From the NCBI GenBank assembly GCA_964023205.1, contig OZ026841.1, positions 30,642,399 to 30,706,398 on the forward strand: DNA of 64,000 nt. Direction: 5' to 3'. The notes under the pieces were generated by a model that worked only from the letters and a program-made list of their open reading frames with translations, searched no databases and was not told the DNA's origin. The stretch comes from Lutraria lutraria. Taxonomy: Eukaryota > Mollusca > Bivalvia > Venerida > Mactridae. A program made the translations under genes and the position numbers. Positions 1 to 11,300 of the stretch are shown in pieces (position 1 is the first letter of the stretch; each line of letters opens with the position of its first letter).

Positions 1-1013
1 TAATAGCGGCCAAGTTTAGCAATTTTGTCATATTATTTATTTACGCATATGTACACAAAATTAAGCACGCTAAAAAGATAATGTAATTTGTTTATTGTTA
101 TCTGAAAAGAATGGCAATGTGATTAGGGTTATTGACAGGCAATGTATCATTAATTCCAGCAAATCTTTTTATATCATTGTGTACAGTAAATAAAATAGAT
201 GCAAGTATGCATTAGATACCAAAACCAGACGTGTGTTTGAAACGACGTTCTTGAAAGCGAATGAGCGCTTTATAAGGTACTGTTATCATTCAAAGCTTTA
301 ATAAAATTAAAACGGCTCGATAGATTTTGTTAAAATTCACGAGAACAGTAGATGACACATCAAACTTCATTCTTGACAAAAATAAAAAAAATCCCTCGGG
401 CAGATTTTTAATAAAAATAATTTAAGTTTAAAAGTGAGAAGAAAACAATATCAAATTTTACATTTAAAATCGTTTTATTATCTCTTATAATTAAGTCATC
501 ATCATCAAATTTATACCTACGTGTAGGTAATTTAATTCTCCGCTATTAGAATGTTATTTCATTAAGTATTTCCATAAACTGACAGAGCGATAGTATTTTC
601 GGGGAGGCACTATAAAAACCGTAAACATGACCGTTTTGACGTCGAAAACGACGTAATTTCAATCGTTTGGTTCCACCTTAATTCGAAATTTTAAGCCGTT
701 CACAGCTTTTTAACACATTTCTATCAATTTCAAACACATATGAATACAGTCTAGTCCTTTTTTAATGATTAATATTACCATGGAGTGAAATAAGCAATAT
801 TGAAATAACCATGGCGGCCATTTTGAAAAATATGGCGGCCATTTTCAAAAATTTAAGTGGCTAATGGGCTTTTTTCAAAGAGTTGGCCTTGCTGAACATT
901 CATGCCAAATTTAGTGCTTGTATCATAAAGTGAAGGATTCTTTCAGTTATCGGCCCAGCTGTATTGTCAGATTGCTTCTCTAGATGATATTAAAAACAAG
1001 TTTGAATATGCAT

Positions 1014-1596
1014 TACCTGGGGTCAAAAAAACAGGTCACCAGGTATTTTCTTAGGAAAACCTTATTAGAACTGCAGATGTCAAACTTTTATAGGATCTTC
1101 ACCAAACCTCGTCAAAATGTTTGTCTTAATGATATATGAGACAAATTCAAACATGGGTTATCTAGGGTAAAAACTAAGACACTAGGCCAAATCTTAAGAA
1201 AACCTTAAAAACGCTGTAGATGTCATATTTTTATTGGATCTTCACCAAACCTTGTCAGAATGTTTGTCTTATTGATAAGTAGGATCAGATCAAACATGGG
1301 TCATCTGAGATAAAAAACTATATCACTAGGTCAAATCTTAGGAAAACTTTGTTAACATTGTAGATGTCACAGTTTTGATTGGCTCTGCACCAAACCTTTT
1401 TTAGAGTGTTTGTCTAAATGATATGTAAACAATTTCGAACATAGTTCATCTGGGGTAAAAAATTTGGTCACCAGCACAAACCACAGGAATACCTTATAAT
1501 CAACAGACCTCATGACACAGGTTCAAAACAATGTTTTAATGAGTAAATAATCATTGTGATGTGAGCGACATAGGGCCATCTTCGACCCTCTTGTTT
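1014..1596 (+). repeat. 145-bp-unit dispersed repeat, 5'-truncated copy
   Basis: Units containing GATCTTCACCAAACC, a TGTTTGTCTTAATGATAT-like stretch and GGTCATCTGGGGT-like text recur about every 143-146 bp (anchors near 1082, 1228 and 1370). It ends with GTGAGCGACATAGGGCCATC and CCCTCTTGTTT, the same hairpin end as the copies at 34802 and 40347. Confidence 0.8.
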
Positions 1597-2170
1597 CGTA
1601 TGTTAACCCCTATGTCTTCATGACTTCAGTTATGTGCTCCCAGGTAGTTATTCAAATTTTCTGAATTTGGTTCCAATACTAACCTTGTTTTCTGTATGTA
1701 ACTGCAAACCCTGTATATAACTGCCAACAATTTCCACTCTTACTAGTGGTAGAAGACAAATGGCTTTAGGCTTCATAATTCCAGAGAACAGTCGCTCCAA
1801 GGGTTCTAATTCACAATATTTGAAAGTGTACCGTCAGTTAATTTTACCAATAGTTCACGGACGCTTTCTCCAAGTCCCCACTACCGAGCTAATTACTATG
1901 TTGACAGGCGTAAGGCTTTTATTTGTGCTTTAAAGTGTCGGCCACATCTTCTCTCCCCTCTCTCTGGGGCGTCTCTGAAATGACCATTTTTCCCCATGAC
2001 TTCAACGATATTTCAGTTATAAACTAGTATGGCGGCCGATCCATCGTACCAGTTTTTGTGAACTGATATGTTGACAGGGATGTTGATGAGAAGCAACGAC
2101 AACTCAGGATAGTAAATTGTGCTGTCTTGGTTGATTTTGTAATATTTTTAATCATTTGCGTTTGTGCGAA

Positions 2171-2206
2171 TATATAAGGTAACATCGAACAGCGGGCTCA
2201 TTCAGT
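2171..2206 (+). promoter_or_regulatory. Possible TATA box and initiator
   Basis: TATATAAG at 2171-2178 is followed about 33 bp later by ATTCAGT around 2200-2206, a spacing and initiator motif that fit a metazoan core promoter. It points toward the SLC23 gene, whose start codon is 3.2 kb downstream, so an untranslated first exon would be needed. This rests on motif spacing only, and chance occurrence in AT-rich DNA is likely. Confidence 0.22.
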
Positions 2207-4597
2207 CGCATAGTTATGTATGTAACGATGGTCAGATGTGTAGGGGAGGCGTGACTCGATAGCCTAGTCTTCACAAAAAGCAAACACTCAATACGCACAT
2301 TCAAACATTCATTAAAAAAGCCTAGAGCCGTGGAGAAACGTTTAATTCATATTTTTAAAAAGAGCTATTTAAATCCTTAAAAAGCTATGTTGTTAAAAAT
2401 AGCGATTGTTCGCCAACATGGGATAATGCCGGAAGCGAGGGAAATCAAACACAATGCATACAATAGAGAGAACGCCAGTGTTCAGACGCTTGGTTACTTT
2501 TTTGTGGATTCAAGCTGAGCCATATGTCGATGTGCATAATTGGGTGGTGGTTCAGGATTGTGGCTTTTCGACAAAATATTTAACGGTAATCTACGTACAG
2601 TGCTGGAATAATCAATCTTTTACTGACTTTTTTATTTGTAAGTTATTGATGCTTTGGACATAATATATGATCGATAAATTCATGACAACATGTTCTTACA
2701 ATGAGATCTAGTGAATGCAGATTTTTGTTTGGTTGGGGAAGCACTTTAGGTATCGTTCGAACAGACGACGTAGGCAATGGTTGCTGTGGTCACATGTAAG
2801 AGCGTACACGATGTGGGTACTTTTACTTAAACAAACCGACCAGTTGAGTACGCCCCTTGAAAACGCCGAAAACTGTCTGAACTTGGCGGACATTAGATAC
2901 AAGCAGCGAAGCAAGATGACCTGAACGAATTGTATCAGTGACAAAAATATATTAACTGTAAATACAAATGTGAATAACCTTGTACCTTAGAGAAAACGGT
3001 CCATGCGGTATATTTGCAAATGCGTTGTAAAACTGGGGAACATTGAACTGCAGTTTGTATCTAAATGAGGTAAATAAGTGTCAAATAAGCAGCTAGTGTA
3101 TTGTAAACCAGAGCTGTCATATCTACAGGTGTATAATTATGGAAGTGCATTCGTTTCAGGATCATGTTCAACGCATGTTAACTAGCGTGATTTGGTATAT
3201 TTTATATTGAGGCATATTGTTGGGTTGGGAAACAATTACAGACGATGTTAAGCGTCACTGTGGTTTGAAGGGTTCGGAATTAAGTTAGGGGAATGTTAAA
3301 GGGTCAGACAGAATGACAAACTGATGTGTACTTTGCACTATTTTCTGAACTTAATTGTGACATACAAAATGAGATACACTTAAAGGGAGGTTCAAGGTAC
3401 GTTTGAAATACAAGGTAAATGCGGTCGCTGACGTATAACATGAATACAACGATTAATAATCTCACATGTCCGTTTTTGAACTTTCAAGTTGTAAAATACA
3501 TAAATGTAAGTGTCAGTGGTTATAGGCGGTGCATATAGGTGTACGTCTGTATATGTATAGATCTGTATATTAAGTTTCCTTTGCTTTGTGTAAATCTCTT
3601 TTGAATGTAAATATACAAGTATTCGAGTACTAGTATTTGTGATAAAAGTGCTATACAAATACATGTATGGTAAATAATAATAATGATACGTATTTTGGTT
3701 GTTACATTGTATACAAATGTATATAAATTTATTGTTCCATGATTCATATAATTATTCAAAATGTGGTTATTTTACACTTTGTATTCTCTTATAATTCAAT
3801 ACTTGAATGGTCATGTACGATTTGTGTATGTTATTTGTCTCGTAAATAGTGTTTGTACATGAATGAGACTTGAATAAGTAAATATTAGTAAACATGCTGC
3901 TGTAAATAATGCTGTCGACAATTTACACCACGGCTTAAACAACGCTAGTGCACTTTTAATGCTATGCAAACACTCATGTATTATAGATCTATCATTCATT
4001 CCTAATTATTCCACTTTTTTCAGACAAAAGATCGTTTGAAAATCAGTACCAAGAATTGACGTTACATGCATTCGAATATAGTTAGTAATCGGAGTTTTCT
4101 TTTGAGTTTTAAATACTGTGCATATACATATAAACTCGTATATATTATGTGATTTGAAATATGTTCACAATCATTTGAGTTTAGTTTATATATTATATAT
4201 ATAGTTATTATCTCCCATATTTTGATTATGAATGTATAAATTGATAAACTTCTTACAGAGTATAAATATAACTCATCCCTTTATTGTAATACTTGGGAAT
4301 GATCGTTGGTGGAGTGGTAACGTGCTTGACAGCATGAGTTCCATTCTCGGCTTCGTCTTTCAGGGACGCTTTTCAGACTTCCATCCAGTGTCCACAACCC
4401 AACTATGGAGCTTAGTACCGTGTCTAGAAAATCACAGGAAAAAGGGCGGGGCCTATATCGGTGCTTTACACCGGAAACGACAAATTAAGAACCTATTCGC
4501 AAAAGAGTAGGGATATAAATGCCCTGTTTTCCTACATATCATAACATGGCCCCTCTGAAATGAATTACCATAAATGTCGAATGGGCCGTTAAAATAA

Positions 4598-4777
4598 TAC
4601 AGTACAACCTCTGTAGAGCAACACCTTGTGGGACCTGCAAATATTAACCGTTGTTTTGAGGTTGTTGTTCTACAGAGGTTAAATTTATTTTTAAAATGAG
4701 CTTAGGGAAATTCTGAAGGTATTGTTATAGAGAGGTTGTTGCTGTAAAGATGGCCGCTCTGCAGAGGTTGTACTATA
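4598..4777. mobile_element. ~180-bp TIR element, subfamily A
   Basis: Termini TACAGTACAACCTC and GAGGTTGTACTATA are inverted repeats. The interior shares TGTAGAGCAACACC and GCAAATATT with the copy at 44170-44348 and, inverted, with 25675-25850. It is non-coding. TA at the ends suggests a Tc1/mariner-pogo type insertion, but the target duplication cannot be separated from the terminus. Confidence 0.8.
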
Positions 4778-5385
4778 GATAAATATTGTAATACTTACCT
4801 ATTTCAAACTGAATTGTTATACTGACATATACAATGCAAAATGTGACCCCTTTCTTAATTCAAAACCGTGAGGATTTTATATTGCTAGTACATGTACAAA
4901 GTTTATAATTGTGACATGGACTGCGAAAATCTAGCTTATTGAGGAAAAATCACATTTTATTTATTCAATTATTGTATATTTAACTCTACATAGTTTGTAA
5001 TATGCACAACTTATAATTGCTATGTTCATAAAATAGCCAAAGGCAATGTTTATTAATTGCTGATAAAATTAATTGTGGTAAATATTAAAGTTTTCTTAAT
5101 TTGAAACCACGAATTATATTCTTACACTTCAGCTACTGCTAGTTAATCTCTTTTAACATCATAATCACCGAGGATAATTAATTATTCTCTTTCGCATGAT
5201 CGCAGTTGTAAAACAATATAATGCAAATTATATAAAACTCGTTTAACTTATATTTCGTACACTCGTGAAGGACTGAACGTTGAACACTAACATTCAAATA
5301 TCTGATAAAGTTCCGCTTTGAATGTCATTAAACAATTTGTTTATTTCATCTTAAGTTTTAGAAACTCTTGTACATTGTTTGAAGA

Positions 5386-8300
5386 ATGGAAACTACTGAC
5401 CTGAGCGCAGAGGATAAAGGCAGTGAAGATCCGGAAGCCAGAGTAGGTCAGCCAACCCGATCAGTTTTATACGGAGTAGAAGACGTACCATCACCGCTGC
5501 CATGTTTTCTCTTTGGACTTCAGGTAAAGACTAAAAGAGACGTTATTATCGTCCTAACACCAATGACTGATTGGTTGTAAAATTGATACGTGATATTCAC
5601 GTTTTCTTAAAAAAAATGTAACAAATTTTAAAAATTTGACCTCGAAAAGATGGATTACAATTTCTTCATTTTTGTCTAATGAGGATCACAGATGGCTGTA
5701 TCAGTGTTTGGTTTACCAAAAAATCCCGTCACTGAGCTTATATACAGTATACTATTAAGGTAAAAAGCCTACTATATGTATATATGCCAAACAATGTGGA
5801 ACATTGCATCTCGTTGTTTCAGCATAAAAGATGTGCGCTGAAGGAAAATTGCTACACATGTCATTCAAATAAACGATAAGATGTTCATTCCTATCGAAAA
5901 TCTCATTCAATTACATCTAATAACTGTGAAACGGTAAAATTGTGTTCCTTTTGTTATTTTACTTCTCTGCAAGCCATTTTGAGTCAAGCGCGAGTGATGT
6001 ATCAAGCGATCTGATTGGTAGGCATGAAATGAACAGACTCAATCTCTACCCAGAGTTGTCGTTCCCTTCCAATCCACACATACCTCTGTCAACGTCTCAA
6101 TGCCAAGAATCTTGGCAAACTACACTCTGATCAATAAGCATGCTTTTGTGTATATTTTATAATTATTTATTAGATGTCATAATGAAATATGTCATGTCGT
6201 TTTGAAAAACGCTTCAGGTTGCTCCGTTATAAGCTGTGCCATTAGGGATTATTTAGCCTTGTACCTCTAAAACTAATTTAGCGGAATAATTGCGAAGTAA
6301 ACAATTCAAAACATGGATAATACAACGAAGGGATTCCAGGCTTGGATGTCAGTTTCCTATAATTTTGTTTAAGTATGTGATTCTTTTCAGATAAACCAAA
6401 AAACAATCTATGTTAGTTTCTTTTTGAAGTGTTGTAATCATTTTTAAATCACGCATCTGTCATTGTGAAGCCGGACTACTTTTTAGACGTTGACAGAGGT
6501 TAGTGTGAGCGTAGCGGGAACGACAACTCTGGGTAGAGATTGAAACAGACTGTATTGTACACATATATCCGACCAATCAGATCGCTTGATATATGTGTTG
6601 CTATTTTCATTCAGCGCACGTATTTCATGCTGAAACAACGAGTTGCGATGTTCCACATTGTTTGGCATACAGACATATAGTAGGCTTTTCACCTTGATAG
6701 CGTATATATAAGCTCAGTGACGGGATTTTGTGTGTGTGTGGCCCGAACACTGATACAGCCACCTGTGATGAGGATTGACGCATAGCATAATTATACAATA
6801 ACCAAAAAGCTAGCGATTTTAGAATGTTACAACTTCGAACAACACTAAATTTGTCGAACAAATGTTAAATATTTTCTTTTATGTTTCTCTACACTTTGTT
6901 GACATCTTTTCAATATTAAGCCCATTATTTTGGCCCCAGGGATGATCTTAATCTCGATTTATGCATCATTTACTGAAAATACAATTGTCAGAGGTTTGTG
7001 TTTGGTAAAACTTAATCTGTGTTATGTATGTTTACTCCTCGTCAATTTTAGATCAGTTTAAACTTTGAACTATTTACATCAGGAAACTATCCTGAGGAGA
7101 TATTTTTCCAAATTTCTGCATAATTATCTTCCAATTATAGCAAGCATTTATGTGCATCAGTGGTTCTCTGTCTATACCGTTTGTACTGGTGTCCTTGCTA
7201 TGTACAGACAATAAAGACGACGTGACTTCTACACTATTGAGTACCACGATGTTTATGTGTGGACTGGCTACCATACTTCAATCCTTATTTGGTGTAAGGT
7301 AAATATTTGAACATAATGTATCACATGATGTAGGTGCTGTTAATATTTCATTATTAGTGGCTTCTATTTTACAGAATCGCCCGAATATAATACTTGTACA
7401 TGTAGTTGCATATTTTGTATTTGTTTGCAATTATTTTGGTAAATGTATCTGTTTATTGTCCATTCCATGTCATCGCTTGCCCGTCAGTCAATGTGTGTTA
7501 TATCCATACCTCTGACTCAATCCGTAAGTGATAAAATATTGTAAATGTTCTTTTAATGTCACATTGTAAGCATTCTGGTCTTGCTATGACTAAATAGACA
7601 TCAGCATAACTTAACACAAAACATGGAGGATTGATATCAGATATCTATTTTGAAGAATATTTCCCAAATCTGTTACAGATTAGGAATTGTACAAGGAGGT
7701 TCGCATGTTTATGTGGCTCCAATAGTAGCCATGTTGGCTTTAGACAAGTGGAAATGCCCGGATGTTGGTAAGCGCACCTGTTGTTATGATACCGCACGAC
7801 GTGACGATAGCATGACATTAGTTTTTGATTGTTTTCTCTTGTGAAATTACAATAAAATCTAAATCCTCTCTTCATGCTTCAGAGAAGTTGTTCAATACAC
7901 GCAGTATTGTTCACAGATTTATCATTTAAACTGTGGTAAATTAGGATGAAGTATAGGAATGACTTACTACCGGTTGTGTTTTAACCAATTTGGGGTAAGA
8001 CTGGAATGCTCGTCGAACCAATTAATTTAACACTTCCTCGTATTTTCCTTACACTTCGTCGTTGTTAATATTTGGACTATCTCATGTACAAAATGTACTG
8101 CTTTACATTGATTCTGAGACATTTTAGTACTGGCTGTGTTGATTCTTCTATACATTACACAGTGGTCTGCTTGGACATGTTGAATGCATTCTGAAATCCA
8201 TTTTTTCTATTTATCTAGTTTTACACGCGATAAAATCATCATGACATTTTTTTAATTGCTTAGTTGAAGTGAAATACTATTTATTGTTTATCTTACAGAC

Positions 8301-11300
8301 TCGGCGTCTTCATCAAACATTACAGACCAGGGAAATATCTTGAAACACCAGATGCAAGAGGTAAGAAGAATATCTCTGCTTTGTATGATTGTGTACTAGA
8401 TACATGTACTAGGGGATATCAAATCCAAGATCGATCGTCACCTAACTCTCGTGCAAAGTAAGAAAATGGGGTATATTGCTTTGCACATGTCGGTCGGTCG
8501 TTCCGAAACCAAAACTTGTCCGGGCAATAAGTAGAGAACTGTTTGGCCTAAACTCCATAGATTTTGTTGGGAAGTTGGTCATCCCATGTAGATGATCCCT
8601 ATTGATTTTAGGTCAGTATGTTAAAGGTCAAAGTCTTACTATCCAGTGGGCCTTTAGGGGGCATCTGTTTTTCAGAAAACACTTCTGGTTTAGGATACAG
8701 AGTTAACAGTTTTGGGCGAAAATATACGTAAGAATGGTAATTATAAGGTCTAAATCCAAAACAATGTTTGCCCTATTGCTACCCAAATTTGAAATGTTGG
8801 CTAGGTAGGTAGGGAATATTTTTTGATGAACCTCGACTTAGTCAACAAACATACACTTGAAAACAGATTTCTTTCATTCAGCACAATGTAATAATTATAT
8901 AGGCGCTTGTAACACGCAGATAGCAAATCATATAAAAATGTTCAAGACCTTAAGTTATAAAAAAGATTTTGGGTCGCGGTCATTTTTACTGCTTGATCGT
9001 GATAGAGCAAGCATTCGTATTTTCATTCTTAGACTATTTCTGGAAAACTCGACAGTCGAATGTGCATAACTGAAACCGTGCTGATAGTCTAAGCGATGTG
9101 TTCGGTTGGTAAATGGACGAATTTCAGGTTGTTTATATTTTTATTATAGAAATACTTACCCCAATGAAAAGCATTGTCGGTGCGAATTATTCATGATTAT
9201 CAGACAGGGTTAGATTCGGTTCAGTTTCAACAATGGGAAATGAGCTTCCCTAACCTCGGCTTCAAACACGCTGACTTGTATATAATACTAATACGGAGGT
9301 CAAGTAAGAAATAACGAAGCCTTAATATGTAAATTTTCGTTCGAAGATACTCGTAATTAGTCAGAAGTCTTAAATTATTTCTTGTTTTCAGATCCAAGGC
9401 AACTTAATGGTTGCTTCTGTGACCCAGGTAGTTTTAGGATGCACTGGAATGATCGGGGTTCTTTTACCGTTTATTGGTCCAATCACGATAGCACCGACCA
9501 TATCTTTAATTGGATTGTCATTGACCGATGTGGTGGTTAGCTTCAGTGAAATTCATTGGGGCATTGCCTTCTTGTAAGTTACTTTAAGCATTTAAATATA
9601 TTGGCCAATGGATTTGACCACTTTTTAAGTAAGGGTATTTAGTTATGCTAAATGAATTCTAAAACCATGGGTATGTAGTTACATTTGACACAAAGTGAAA
9701 TTCTAATTTATTGTTACTCATTAACCTTTCTTTTAATAATTCAATAATTCATTCATATGTATTTTAAGGATCGTTTTGTACATGTATACGAAATTCAAAT
9801 TAGTATACACGCTACATGTATGTGATTAGAAACTAACCGTATGTATAATAAATATACACATTTCATACTTATATTAAAGCTGCTTTAAATGTCTTCAGTT
9901 GGGAATTTTTGCTTATCTTATTGATATTTAAGAAGAAACACTAAAACATCAATGAAGGCTCAATACTACTCCGTTATATGCCATCCCGACGTATATCTAA
10001 TAGTTTGCAACGTAAATGATAGGAATACATTCAGAACTAAATGATTATATCACGTACATGTTTCTATTTTGTAGATCAGCCTGCATCACTTTGATATTCA
10101 CGTTGTATCTTGGGAAGATAAAACTTCCGCTTCCAGTGTTTACGTTAAAGAGAAGTTGCCATGTGAACAGATATCCTGCTTTTCAGTTATTCCCTGTAAT
10201 AATTTAAAAAATATATTTTGTATGCATTTACCAGTTGTTCATATTTTGATTTTTATGCAATATATCACAAGCGACCCGAAGCAGATCGCAGTGATATGTC
10301 TCATAAAACTTAAAAATGAACGATAACAGATTTACAGTTTGTCGAAATTTCTGTACATAAATTATGTACATACCAAAATAAAAAAAAACACTCGTGACTT
10401 ATTTTCTTCATACCAAGTTCTCGACACGTTTTATGGGATACATTTTTCAAAATTTCAAATGAAATGCGGGCATTTCATAAGACAAGAAATTAAGACAAGC
10501 TGTAAAGTTCATATACTTATTATGATCTCATTAAGACCTATGTACAACATTAGGTCATCATGCTTGCATGTTGAGTAAGGGCCTCCCTAAACAATGGGTA
10601 TGGAGATTGGTGTATGAATCTTGTTATCCGATATGGCTTTAATGGAAGTTCTCAATAGTAGACGAATTTCCAGTGAAATACCTAGAAATATTTTGTGAAA
10701 TGGAAAATATCGAGGAACTAGTCTAAAAATAACTATTTTAAGCAACATGTTCAAACGAAAGTAATTTATGTTCAGTGATTATAGACATTGTTAAACTGAA
10801 TGAGCTTGCCTTTTTCTTTTAACGATAGATAATACTTGGCCTATGTGTCAGTTGGTTGTTTTGTTTAATCCTGACGGTATCTGATGTTCTACCCGATGAT
10901 CCTGATCACCCAAGTTACATGGCACGTACAGACGCACGAATAAATGTAGTCGAGAAAGCAAACTGGTTCTTCTTGCCGTTACCATGTAAGTATCAAATTC
11001 AAAATACATGTATATAAAGATGCCTAGAATAGCATATACAATACAGGCCTGTAGTTAGCAATTGCAAAGGGGATAGCTAATTTTAGATTTTGTCTGATAA
11101 CGAGGGGGGGGGGGGGTAAAAATATGGCCTACTTTAGCCACTAGGTTCCTGCGGCACAGCAATATAATAGTCATCAGTATATATGTAGCATTCAGGCTAC
11201 CGTAACCAATACTTGTACATTGCAATATTTACCAAAGTTCGCACTTTTAAACAGAATTCATCTACTTGCACTAGGACATCTCACTGAACTAACTGCTGAC

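Larger units (their letters stand above)
1..5385. other. Left flank without a recognised gene
   Basis: I see no coding exon with family similarity here. The stretch holds the 3' part of a 145-bp-unit dispersed repeat (1014-1596), a short duplicated motif (atggcggccatttt, near 810-845), one ~180-bp TIR element (4598-4777) and AT-rich low-complexity runs (about 4180-4205). The few short open frames lack recognisable motifs. An untranslated first exon of the SLC23 gene may lie here, but I cannot place it. Confidence 0.6.

Noticed and set aside
2454..2924. Two adjacent plus-strand frames of 69 codons each
   Set aside because: No motif, no splice logic linking them, and an opposing frame of equal length covers the second. 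Treated as chance.
4232..4510. A 92-codon plus-strand frame, and a tRNA-like stretch near 4303
   Set aside because: No family motif. The segment near 4303 (GGTGGAGTGGTAACG) has an A-box look but no B-box or acceptor stem follows, so there is neither a gene nor a tRNA.
6483..6861. Open frames at 6483-6861 (-) and 63400-63943 (-) with similar residues
   Set aside because: They are the same repeat (foldback arm) in both places. The likeness is at the DNA level with no conserved protein family.
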